Assembly (NCBI RefSeq): GCF_017115045.1
Contig: NZ_JABXKK010000035.1
Coordinates: forward strand, 1 to 64,000
Direction of reading: 5' to 3'
Source: Nostoc sp. NMS8
GTDB taxonomy: Bacteria; Cyanobacteriota; Cyanobacteriia; Cyanobacteriales; Nostocaceae
Length of the DNA: 64,000 nt
Every line of letters starts with the position of its first letter. Positions within the stretch are counted from its first letter, which is position 1. The notes under the pieces are model-generated. The model saw nothing but the letters and a program-made list of their open reading frames with translations, had not been told where the DNA came from and searched no databases. Of the stretch, positions 10,836 to 18,532 are shown piece by piece. The translations under genes and the position numbers were made by a program.

Positions 10836-12371
10836 CTAATGATGCATAAATTCTGGACTGCCCAAAATTAAAGCACTATGGATTTGAGGGGAACTAGAGG
10901 CGATCGCATTCTGCGTTTTCATTGACAAAGAATTGCCCAATGTATTGGTTAGTTGCCAAGCATCAACAGGAATACTGGGAGACTTTTGTAAAGGTTTTTG
11001 CCCTGTGCCGATTTGCTCCCTCTGTTCTATATTTGTAGGGATGGCTGATAAGGGTAAATTTCCATTAGCGATCGCCGCAGCAAAACTGAGGCGGCGGTTC
11101 ATTGCATCAGGATTTAACCACACATCTGCTGTGTTTTTGTAACCATCTGGGGTTTGACAACCGTATAAAGGCATTCCCAACTGTTGCAGCAGATTGGAGA
11201 TTGGTCTTGTGTTCTCTACTTCCACGCCTGTGGCCCTCACCGCAGAGATAGCATATTGATAGGGTGTTTTAAACTTGGCATTAAAATTTTTGGCATCCCA
11301 GAATTCCTGACTGTGGAATAGGGTGTTGAGAACCTCACGAATATTGCCATCAGTGGCCAGATAACGGTGTGTGAGATTGTTTACCAGAGTCGTTGGGGGA
11401 AGATCGCTGACAAAATATTGAGCTATTTGATAGCTGATGTGACGTGCAGTTGCCGGACTGTGAGCCAAAATATCTAAAGCTTCCTCCCCTTGAGATTCAC
11501 CACCACTTTTAATTGTGTGTCCCAGGAAAACTTTGTCGCTAAAATCATGACGCTTTGGATTGAAGTAAAATCCGAAAGTATTATCTGTCTGCTGACCAGG
11601 ACGACTGAAACCCCAACCACTTAAAATCCGCGCCAGAACAAGTACATCTTGCTGAGTATAACCTCCATCTACGCCGAGAGTGTGTAATTCCATAAGTTCG
11701 CGGGCATAGTTCTCATTCAAGCCGCGGATATTACCTTGAGCATCGGGGTGGTTGTCAGCCCGATTTTGGAAGTTATCTAGATAATATTGCATAGCTGGAT
11801 GATGAGCTGTTGCCCCTAACAGGTCACGAAAGCGACCCAAAGCATAAGGTCGAATTGCTTGTTGTTCATAAGCTCCCACCCAGAGGCGATCGCGTCCTTT
11901 AGCAGCATCCACATTAAAATGGTTATACCAAAAGTCCACCATCACTTCCTGGAGTTATCGGGGACTACTAGTTGCTTCTAATAATCGCCCCTGCACTGAC
12001 TCATCTAGCACTTGTTTCGCCCACTTATTGGCAGCTTTTCTTTCTAATGGGGTGGGTTTTTGCCCTGGAAGATTAGTTGTGCCATGTTCTGAAAGTTCCA
12101 CCGGATTCAAGTAGAGAGTATTTAGCTGCTTGAGTTGGCTGGTGAGACTTTGCGGTTCGGGAATCGATTCCGGTGAGAGTTGCTCCTGAATGTATCGCTC
12201 TACACCCAAAGACTCCACTCTTTGCACATCTCCCGGACGAGGGCCAAAGCTGAGGCGATTAATTATATGTAATACTTTTGGGTCAACAGGTGTGGAAGCT
12301 GCATCACTAGGAGGAATTGACCCCAGTAAGATCAACAGCAACAACCCCCAAAATTTAGGCTTTACAGTCAT
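10836..12371 (-). pseudogene. DUF1800 gene with in-frame stop
   Basis: A DUF1800-family gene interrupted by a single TAA at 11955-11957. Both halves are in the same frame. Upstream lie a signal peptide (MTVKPKFWGLLLLILL..) and the N-terminal DUF1800 segment ending S-S-P-R. Downstream, reading resumes L-Q-E-V-M-V-D-F-W-Y-N-H-F-N-V, the core family motif. CAA (Gln) in place of TAA would restore the usual S-P-R-Q-L sequence, so a C-to-T change on the coding strand explains the break. Without it the protein would be about 511 residues, normal for the family. The start at 12371 lies 4 bases after the stop of the upstream Spy-like gene. A restart at 11945 (GTG) would lack the signal peptide. Confidence 0.85.
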
Positions 12372-12375
12372 AGAG

Positions 12376-12840
12376 TTAATTGTGTTGTGCGGGAGGATTT
12401 TTCTTATACATGCGATCGGCAAATTTCTGCCGTTGCTCTGGGTTCAAGATTTCCCGAATCGCAAGGGTATTTTCAAACTGGGTATCACTAAGCTGCTGCT
12501 TTAGAAGCTTAATTTGGTTATATTTACCTCGCACTTGCTCTTTAGTAGCTGTCCCTGCGATCAGGTCATGTAATTCCTGTTGCCCTTGACGGATTTCCTG
12601 TGATTTTTGGGCTATCTGCTGTTTGGATTGATTACGAATTTGCTTAATCTGTTGTAGTTGCTGGGATGTCAAATTCAAATCTTTGAGCCATCCCTCTGAT
12701 TTAGCACGGTTTGGACGAGTTACACCTGTGGGGTTTTGGGCAATGACTTGCTGTGAAATTAAAGTTGGCTTGGCCAGAGCAATAGTGCTACCAAGGGCAA
12801 TCATCGCCGCCGCCAAAATGGAAACACGACGGATTAACAT
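12376..12840 (-). CDS. Spy/CpxP-like periplasmic LTxxQ protein
   Basis: A 154-residue exported protein. It has an N-terminal signal peptide (hydrophobic segment about residues 6-22, ending A-L-A), then a charged, helical Gln/Lys-rich body. An L-T-S-Q-Q motif near residue 57 and L-N-P-E-Q-R-Q-K-F-A-D-R near the C-terminus resemble the LTxxQ repeats of Spy and CpxP, periplasmic chaperones or stress sensors. The gene sits between the anti-sigma candidate and the DUF1800 gene. The GGAG of its ribosome binding site overlaps the stop codon of the upstream gene. An envelope-stress role is inferred from family and operon. Confidence 0.75.
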   Translation of the reverse strand: MLIRRVSILAAAMIALGSTIALAKPTLISQQVIAQNPTGVTRPNRAKSEGWLKDLNLTSQQLQQIKQIRNQSKQQIAQKSQEIRQGQQELHDLIAGTATKEQVRGKYNQIKLLKQQLSDTQFENTLAIREILNPEQRQKFADRMYKKNPPAQHN

Positions 12841-12852
12841 TAAAGCGATCTC

Positions 12853-13200
12853 CTATTCAGTATCTAAGTCTGTAAAATGCCATACATCACTTTCTAGATG
12901 TTCATTACTGACTGTACCTTGCCAATTGCTTTCAATAAAACCTTCCAATGTGGCAATTTCAGCCGGATTTGGTTGAGTCGGGATGAAGGCACGGTAGCCA
13001 ACGATCGCAGCGACTAATCCAGCTGCAAGAGTAGGTAGAACTAACCTCGGTCTTGAATAGTGGCGTAAGGGTGGCTGAGTGTAAGCTTTCACCTGTTGTA
13101 AAATTTGTTGTTCTAAATCAGGCGAGGCTGGCGGAACATCTGGGCGATGTTGGCAGAGAAAATTAACTAGGTCAGGATCATCATTGGGTAACTGAGTCAC
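12853..13200 (-). CDS. Probable membrane anti-sigma factor
   Basis: About 115 residues with an acidic cytoplasmic N-terminus (D-D-P-D-L-V-N-F-L), one transmembrane helix near residues 55-75 (LPTLAAGLVAAIVGYRAF) and a short extracytoplasmic tail. This is the architecture of anti-sigma factors encoded directly after ECF sigma genes, as here (90 bases downstream of the sigma gene). No zinc-binding HxxxCxxC motif is seen, so it would be a non-ZAS type. The GTG at 13200 is preferred over an upstream in-frame TTG at 13221: GGAG lies 9 bases before the GTG, and both sit within a repeat also found at the pgsA start. Confidence 0.65.
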   Translation of the reverse strand: MTQLPNDDPDLVNFLCQHRPDVPPASPDLEQQILQQVKAYTQPPLRHYSRPRLVLPTLAAGLVAAIVGYRAFIPTQPNPAEIATLEGFIESNWQGTVSNEHLESDVWHFTDLDTE

Positions 13201-13224
13201 GTTGCTTCGCTCCGAATTCAAAAT
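13196..13224 (-). repeat. Dispersed repeat carrying SD and GTG start
   Basis: On the minus strand this reads ATT repeats followed by GGAGCGAAGCAACGTGAC, which supplies both the Shine-Dalgarno GGAG and the GTG start of the anti-sigma candidate. The same sequence with one change lies at the start of pgsA (41625-41647), also next to AT-rich heptamers. Confidence 0.7.
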
Positions 13225-13290
13225 TCAAAATTCTTGCATTATTGATCCCCATAAATAAATTTAGAGGCTTGTATCATAAGTCGTTTTCGG

Positions 13291-13887
13291 TCATAGCTGC
13301 ACCCCTTGGTTTTGGAGAAATTGACGCATCGCAGCACGAGCATGAAATAGGCGTGACTTGACTGTTCCCAGGGGAATGTCCAGGATTTGTGCTACCTCTT
13401 TTTGAGGTACTTCTTCCAAATCATGCAAAACCAATATCGTGCGATGGTCAAAACTTAGGTTTGCAAGTCCTCGTTGCACAAGGTCTTGATAATGCAGATT
13501 CATTAACTCTGGTGCTTCCTGTTGGGTAGGAGTTTTTTGACTGAGAATCTGTAATTGAGTTCGCCTTTGAACATCTACTTGTCGCTGGTCATAAGCGACG
13601 TTCCAAGCGATTCGGTACAGCCAGGTAGAAAATTTTGCTGTTTGGCGAAACTTGGGCAATCCTTTCCAGGCTTGCAGAAACACTTCCTGCACCACATCGT
13701 CGAGGCTGGCAGGAGTACAGAGTTTATAGAGGATTGACCTGACTCTTTGCTGATGGCGACGGTAAAGCTGACCATAGCTTTGGGTATCACCTCGTAGGCA
13801 TTGCTGTACTAGATAACTGTCAGATTCGCTTTCTAATTCACCAATCAATTGATTTGCTTTTGAAACCTTGGCTGGCACAACTAACAC
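13291..13887 (-). CDS. ECF-type RNA polymerase sigma factor
   Basis: A 198-residue sigma-70 family protein containing only regions 2 and 4, as in ECF (group 4) sigma factors. Region 2 spans about residues 28-100, with D-D-V-V-Q-E-V-F-L-Q-A-W and F-S-T-W-L-Y-R-I-A-W-N. Region 4 spans about 140-192, with V-A-Q-I-L-D-I-P-L-G-T-V-K-S-R-L. It starts at GTG 13887 with GAGGAG about 10 bases upstream. It heads an apparent five-gene operon (anti-sigma candidate, Spy-like, DUF1800, DUF1501). An ECF-like promoter at 13928-13957 suggests autoregulation. The genes below it all encode exported proteins, pointing to a cell-envelope stimulus. Confidence 0.9.
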   Translation of the reverse strand: MLVVPAKVSKANQLIGELESESDSYLVQQCLRGDTQSYGQLYRRHQQRVRSILYKLCTPASLDDVVQEVFLQAWKGLPKFRQTAKFSTWLYRIAWNVAYDQRQVDVQRRTQLQILSQKTPTQQEAPELMNLHYQDLVQRGLANLSFDHRTILVLHDLEEVPQKEVAQILDIPLGTVKSRLFHARAAMRQFLQNQGVQL

Positions 13888-13927
13888 CTGAGGCGTTCTC
13901 CTCTATCCGTTTCGTTGCTTGTATTTA

Positions 13928-13957
13928 TTAGACCGGATGAATGGGAAAAAGGTTCAA
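13928..13957 (-). promoter_or_regulatory. Candidate ECF promoter for the sigma operon
   Basis: On the minus strand, TTGAACCTTTT is followed after exactly 13 bases by GTCTAA, about 40 bases before the sigma start. GAAC-type -35 and GTC-type -10 elements with this spacing are typical of ECF promoters. The divergent gene has the same two elements at the same spacing (14006-14035). Confidence 0.65.
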
Positions 13958-14005
13958 ATCAGATCGACGCCACACAATGAGCAATTAAGAATTGGTCTGC
14001 CCTAA

Positions 14006-14035
14006 TTGAACCTTTTGTAAAAGGAAGAAGTCTAA
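14006..14035 (+). promoter_or_regulatory. Candidate ECF promoter for the divergent gene
   Basis: TTGAACCTTTT, 13 bases, then GTCTAA, ending 37 bases before the ATG of the small secreted protein. The two boxes are identical to those of the divergent sigma-operon promoter while the 13-base spacers differ, which is what a shared sigma factor would conserve. Confidence 0.65.
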
Positions 14036-14072
14036 AGCTATAGATTTCTGGTTCAATCAAAGGTATGTCTTT

Positions 14073-14324
14073 ATGAACATGAAAAGAATTCTCTCATCTT
14101 GTTTGTTAGGTGTTTTGCTAACTTCGAGTGTTTTAGCAGACCGTGCATCTGCTCAAGTAGAAGTTATTCTAGGAAACAATCACCGACATGAGTGGCGCGA
14201 ACGAGAACAAGCGAGGCTGGCTTGGTTACGTAGAGAGCGTGAACAACGTGAGCGCCGTGAATGGGAACATAGACAACATGAAAAACGTGAATGGCGCTTA
14301 AGACATGAGTATGACTATCGCTAA
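14073..14324 (+). CDS. Small secreted Arg/Glu/His-rich protein
   Basis: An 83-residue protein with a clear signal peptide (MNMKRILSSCLLGVLLTSSV.., likely cleaved after A-S-A near residue 27). The mature part is extremely rich in Arg, Glu, His and Trp (many R-E-R and R-R-E-W units), probably one charged helix. No family is recognised. It is divergent from the ECF sigma gene and shares its promoter motif, so it is likely a target of that sigma factor. The charged, His-rich mature chain could bind metal or polyanionic envelope polymers; that is speculation. Confidence 0.75.
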   Translation: MNMKRILSSCLLGVLLTSSVLADRASAQVEVILGNNHRHEWREREQARLAWLRREREQRERREWEHRQHEKREWRLRHEYDYR

Positions 14325-14408
14325 TAAATAGACTTTCTCATTCAGATGGGGTACAACGTTATATCGCAAGGTGTAGGGGCAATTTATGAATTGCCCCTAC
14401 GTGTGTAC

Positions 14409-15092
14409 CTAACGTAAACGAGAACCGCTATAGGCAGAATTGGCATTACTCAGATAGTAGTGCCATAGAAGTCTTGCCGCAACCGCTCGCCACGGTTGCC
14501 AGTGCTGTGTCATTGCTTCTAGTTGTGCTGGTGTTGGACGCGTCGCCAATTTTTTGAGTCGCTGTAAAGCGATCGCGATCGCTAAATCACCTTTGGGAAA
14601 GACATCAGGACGTTGCAGCGCCATCAGTAAATAAATATCGACTGTCCAGTCTCCTATGCCTTTGAGGCGCTTTAACTCAGTTCTAATAGTAGTTTCATCC
14701 ATTCTTTCCAGCTTGGTTAGGTCAAGTTGACCAGTTGCAACCGCATTCGCCAACCCACGACAGTATAGAATCTTTTGCCGACTAAATCCAATCCCTTTTA
14801 ATTGAGGATCATCCAATGTCAGAAAGTTTTCTGGGGTCAGAGTTACAACAACCCTACAGAGTCGGGTAAATACGGCCTTTGCTGCTGCTAAGGAAACTTG
14901 CTGTTCCAGAATTATGCACAGAAGCGTTGCAAAACCCGGTTCTCTTGACCATATTGGTGGAGGCCCCAGTGTCTCTAAAATCCAAGCCAAATCACTGTCA
15001 AGATTGGCAAGCACCATTAGACCACGGGTCAGACTTTCTTCAGTCAATGATTCTAGTTCAGGTGTTTGTGCGGCTGTTTCTTCTAATGTCAT
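14409..15092 (-). CDS. AlkA-like DNA-3-methyladenine glycosylase
   Basis: A 227-residue HhH-GPD superfamily DNA glycosylase. The helix-hairpin-helix is L-K-G-I-G-D-W-T-V-D-I-Y near residues 140-151. The catalytic Asp lies in F-P-K-G-D-L-A near 170. The protein lacks the N-terminal domain of E. coli AlkA, which is normal for the shorter bacterial class. It should excise alkylated purines from DNA. It lies downstream of ada in the same direction (about 210 bases away), which fits a small alkylation-repair cluster. Confidence 0.88.
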   Translation of the reverse strand: MTLEETAAQTPELESLTEESLTRGLMVLANLDSDLAWILETLGPPPIWSREPGFATLLCIILEQQVSLAAAKAVFTRLCRVVVTLTPENFLTLDDPQLKGIGFSRQKILYCRGLANAVATGQLDLTKLERMDETTIRTELKRLKGIGDWTVDIYLLMALQRPDVFPKGDLAIAIALQRLKKLATRPTPAQLEAMTQHWQPWRAVAARLLWHYYLSNANSAYSGSRLR

Positions 15093-15273
15093 CTTTGAGA
15101 AATTTCAACCTAAAAAAAATTAGGATACAGAGCAAGTTAATTGATTTATCAAACAGAATTCAGGAGTCAGAATTCAGGAGTCAGAATTTAGAATGAATTA
15201 TGTATGACTATTCTCACCGGAGCTTTCGGAGTCTTTGCCCCTGAATTCTGACTTACTCTTCAAGAGAATTGTC

Positions 15274-15311
15274 ATTTTTAATTTTTAATTTTTAATTTTT
15301 AATTTTTAATT
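15274..15311. repeat. AT-rich heptamer tandem repeat
   Basis: About five copies of the 7-base unit TTTTTAA lie at the 3' end of ada. Heptanucleotide repeats of this kind are common between genes in Nostoc-type genomes and recur at 41648-41672. Confidence 0.7.
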
Positions 15312-16391
15312 CCCCTTGGAGGTTGATTCTTGTGTGAGCAGTATTTGTTTGCGTTCTATTCCCCAGTGATAACCACCAAGACTGCCATCACTCCGCAGTA
15401 CACGGTGACACGGTACAATCAACGCTATCGGATTAGCCCCACAAGCATTTCCCACCGCACGGACTGCTTGGGGTTTGGCAATATCACAGGCGATATCAGT
15501 GTATGTACGCGTTTCACCATAAGGAATTTTTTGTAATGCTTGCCAAACCTGTTTCTGAAATGCTGTACCACGGACATCAAGTGGTAAATCGAGATGTACC
15601 TCACTTCCTGCAATAAAGTCGAGGATTGCTTGTATCCATTCTTTGTGTGTGTGGTCATCATGGATGATGTGCGCTTGATGAAATTCCTGATTCAAGATAT
15701 GTTCAAGCTTGTCTGCTTCATCACCTAGTTTAACGGCACAGATACCCTTTTCTGTTGTTGCCACAAGCAAATATCCTAGTGGACACGGAGCGATCGCATA
15801 GACAATACTAATTGTCTTTCCAGCTTGTTGGTAAGTCTTTGGTGTCATTCCCAGTTGTTTAGGTGCTTTCTCATAGAGTTGACTACTTGAACCATACCCT
15901 GTGTCGTAAACGGCGTGAGCAATTTCTTCCCCTGACTGAAGACGCTGTTTCAATCGTTGGCTACGCAGCGCATCTGCATATTGAAAAGGCGATACACCAA
16001 TTATTTGCTTGAATCTCCTTTGTAAGTAACTAGTACTCATTCCCACTTGAGAACATAGTTCCGAAAGGGTTGGGATGCGATCGCCTTGTGCTTCAATATA
16101 TCGACATACTGCTAAGACTTTGGCTGTGCTTGGAACTGTTTCAGATTGTGGTTGACAGCGCTTACAAGGTCGAAAACCTGCAATTTCAGCCTCTTGTGCT
16201 GATTGAAAGAAACAAACTTGATTGCGATTTGGTCGGCGACTAGGGCAAATAGACCGACAATAAATGCCTGTAGAGCGAACACCATAGAACAGCTTACCTG
16301 CAAAACTGGGATCTCGATTGAGAACTGCTTCCCAGAGGGTTTTCTCTAAAAGTTGTGTCTGTTGTAATTGCATTGATGCCTCTGCTGCCAT
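15306..16391 (-). CDS. ada: Ada: methyltransferase and AraC-type regulator
   Basis: A 361-residue protein with the full Ada layout. The N-terminal zinc domain has Cys45, Cys49, Cys76 and Cys79 (F-Y-G-V-R-S-T-G-I-Y-C-R-S-I-C-P), which takes methyl groups from phosphotriesters. An AraC-type helix-turn-helix region follows at about 95-190. The C-terminal O6-methylguanine methyltransferase contains the active site P-C-H-R-V near residue 330. Methylated Ada activates alkylation-repair genes; the glycosylase gene just downstream is an obvious target. The upstream 380 bases should hold its promoter. Confidence 0.95.
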   Translation of the reverse strand: MAAEASMQLQQTQLLEKTLWEAVLNRDPSFAGKLFYGVRSTGIYCRSICPSRRPNRNQVCFFQSAQEAEIAGFRPCKRCQPQSETVPSTAKVLAVCRYIEAQGDRIPTLSELCSQVGMSTSYLQRRFKQIIGVSPFQYADALRSQRLKQRLQSGEEIAHAVYDTGYGSSSQLYEKAPKQLGMTPKTYQQAGKTISIVYAIAPCPLGYLLVATTEKGICAVKLGDEADKLEHILNQEFHQAHIIHDDHTHKEWIQAILDFIAGSEVHLDLPLDVRGTAFQKQVWQALQKIPYGETRTYTDIACDIAKPQAVRAVGNACGANPIALIVPCHRVLRSDGSLGGYHWGIERKQILLTQESTSKGN

Positions 16392-16770
16392 TTCTGGTAA
16401 ATCATCTGGCGATCGCTACGTACTAAACTTGATACAGCAGTTTGCAAGTAACTGAGGTACAAAAGAGTTTCTATCTCCTGCCTCAAAAAACGCCATAACA
16501 CTAGATTAAGTCTATTGAAAAACTACTTTCTATCTGATTGTTGCGATCAAAGTCGGCTCAGTTTGGTGTAACTACGGTTAAACGATATTACATCCGATGC
16601 CTGTGGTGTTATCGTTGCGATCGCATTTAATTTCCGAGAATAATTTACGATCAGGGACTTCCAAATAAAAAATATCCTGAGATAGGCAAGATGTCTATCG
16701 TTTTTAAACATGTAATATGTCTATGAACAATAAGGGTGTTACGATATCTTTCACCAGCTGAATCTGACTT
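16392..16770. other. Intergenic between ada and dnaN
   Basis: This gap between divergent ada and dnaN holds no coding frame. A dispersed repeat, CAGCAGTTTGCAA followed by a TGAGGTAC motif, lies near 16436-16462 and recurs near 40674-40700. HIP1-type octamers occur near 16410 and 16618. No cluster of DnaA boxes (TTATCCACA or close variants) was found. Confidence 0.5.
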
Positions 16771-17934
16771 ATGAAATTAGTTTGCTCCCAAAGCGATCTC
16801 AGTACAAACCTCTCACTCGTTAGTCGTGCAGTACCTTCACGACCGACTCATCCTGTACTTGCCAATGTGCTGCTACAAGCGGATGCCCAAACTAACCAAG
16901 TAAGCTTAACAGCCTTCGATCTCAGCTTGGGAATCCGCACCAGCTTTAATGCTGAGGTATGGCAAAGTGGCGCGATCGCACTTCCTGCTAAATTACTTGT
17001 AGACATCACCTCTCGTCTTCCAGAAGGCGAAATCACTCTCGATGATGAATCAGCCCTTACAGGCGCAACATCCGGTGGAGAAGGCTTAATTGTTACACTC
17101 ACGCCCAAAAGTGGACATTACCAAGTCCGAGCAATGGGGCCAGAAGAATTTCCCGAACTACCTGTAATTGAAAATACAGAGGTAATCCATCTCACCACTA
17201 CTGCATTAATTGAGGGATTACGAGGTTCATTATTTGCTACCAGTGCTGATGAAACCAAGCAAGTACTCACTGGTGTGCATTTAACAGTTAAACAAGATAC
17301 TTTAGAATTTGCAGCTACCGACGGACATCGCCTCGCAGTTGTAGAAACTAGCAACGAGCGCCCTTTGGGTGGAACGACTCAACTAGAAGTAACAGTACCA
17401 GCTAGAGCATTACGCGAACTCCAACGAATGCTAGCTCATAGCGCCTCATCAGATGAACCTGTAGCTTTATATTTCGATCAAGGTCAAGTTGTGTTTGCAT
17501 GGCAAAATCAACGCTTGACTAGTCGCACATTAGAAGGGCAATATCCTGCTTATAGACAACTAATCCCCCGCCAATTTGAGCGACAAGTGACAATTGAACG
17601 GCGACAATTTGTCAGCACTTTAGAACGGATTGCGGTGCTAGCCGATCAGAAAAATAATATTGTCAAACTGAGTATTGATAGCGAAGCCCAAGAAATTACC
17701 TTATCATGTGAAGCTCAAGATGTAGGCAGTGGTCGAGAGTCAATGCCGGCACAGATTTCTGGTGAAAATATTGACATTGCCTTTAACATTAAATATTTGA
17801 TGGAAGGTTTGAAAGAGTTACCATCTTCCGAAATTCAAATGCATTTAAATCAAAGCCTAACGCCAGTGATTTTTACACCATTAGGTGGTTTGAAAATGAC
17901 TTATTTAGCTATGCCGGTGCAACTTAGAAGTTAA
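16771..17934 (+). CDS. dnaN: DNA polymerase III beta subunit (sliding clamp)
   Basis: A 387-residue beta clamp starting MKLVCSQSDLSTNLSLVSRA, with the three repeated clamp domains (about 1-125, 130-255, 260-387) and the conserved end M-P-V-Q-L-R-S. As a ring-shaped dimer it tethers DNA polymerase III to its template. The neighbours (ada and a hypothetical gene) are not dnaA or recF, so this is not the dnaA-dnaN origin cluster of many bacteria. A strong hairpin overlaps the stop codon. Confidence 0.97.
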   Translation: MKLVCSQSDLSTNLSLVSRAVPSRPTHPVLANVLLQADAQTNQVSLTAFDLSLGIRTSFNAEVWQSGAIALPAKLLVDITSRLPEGEITLDDESALTGATSGGEGLIVTLTPKSGHYQVRAMGPEEFPELPVIENTEVIHLTTTALIEGLRGSLFATSADETKQVLTGVHLTVKQDTLEFAATDGHRLAVVETSNERPLGGTTQLEVTVPARALRELQRMLAHSASSDEPVALYFDQGQVVFAWQNQRLTSRTLEGQYPAYRQLIPRQFERQVTIERRQFVSTLERIAVLADQKNNIVKLSIDSEAQEITLSCEAQDVGSGRESMPAQISGENIDIAFNIKYLMEGLKELPSSEIQMHLNQSLTPVIFTPLGGLKMTYLAMPVQLRS

Positions 17935-17980
17935 AAATACGCTGTAGGTAGCATATCTGTGCTACCTACAGCGTATTTTT
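17933..17980 (+). terminator. Perfect 21-bp hairpin after dnaN
   Basis: Left arm 17933-17953 and right arm 17960-17980 are exact reverse complements (21 bp) around a 6-nt loop TATCTG. The arms begin with A5 and end with T5, so the hairpin can terminate from both sides; it overlaps the dnaN stop codon and also faces the minus-strand gene ending at 18007. Confidence 0.9.
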
Positions 17981-18006
17981 GTTTTCACAGCAGATATGCA
18001 TCTATA

Positions 18007-18330
18007 TTAAGTAATCCATATCAGATTAACTTTGTCCCCCTTCATCCCCATACGTACTATAAATTCATGTCCATCATCAGCAAAACTCAGCTTCCACAAA
18101 TAGGTCTGAGTTCCTCCTTGTTTGAGATGACCGAAGTAAGTAGTTGTATAACCCTCAGACATACGTGGAATTAGCGGGGAGCTAACTTGGTCAAAAATTT
18201 CTTTGGTAATATCTGCTTTGTAGTCTGAATCACCTACTGTAAGGAAAAGGTCGTAATTTCCCGTAGCAGTGGTATCCAAGATAGTCTGCAAACAACTGAT
18301 GACGTTTTCAGAGGGATTTATCGAATTCAT
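18007..18330 (-). CDS. Hypothetical protein
   Basis: A 107-residue soluble protein starting MNSINPSENVISCLQTILDT, with no signal peptide or membrane segment. Mixed alpha/beta composition; the second half (T-Y-F-G-H-L..L-W-K-L-S-F-A-D-D-G-H-E) looks like a small beta sheet. No family is recognised. It is convergent with dnaN and separated from the sensor kinase by a 200-base AT-rich spacer. Coding is supported by balanced composition and a sensible start. Confidence 0.6.
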   Translation of the reverse strand: MNSINPSENVISCLQTILDTTATGNYDLFLTVGDSDYKADITKEIFDQVSSPLIPRMSEGYTTTYFGHLKQGGTQTYLWKLSFADDGHEFIVRMGMKGDKVNLIWIT

Positions 18331-18532
18331 AATTACGTATGCTCCTAAGCGTTAAACCCTAGCCAAGTATAAATCAGGTTACTAGCTATCTATCACTTAT
18401 CAATCAATTTACTATGCTTTCACCCCAAAACTCAAATTTTGCAGAAAATCAAAATTATTACATAACTTTGCATTCTTCATTTTAAAACCAGGGATAAGCT
18501 GCACTATGCAAGTTGATTTTTTGTTTCTATGA

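Noticed and set aside
16392..16770. Replication origin next to dnaN
   Set aside because: In some cyanobacteria the origin lies near dnaN, but no cluster of DnaA boxes and no AT-rich unwinding repeats were seen, and dnaA is absent.
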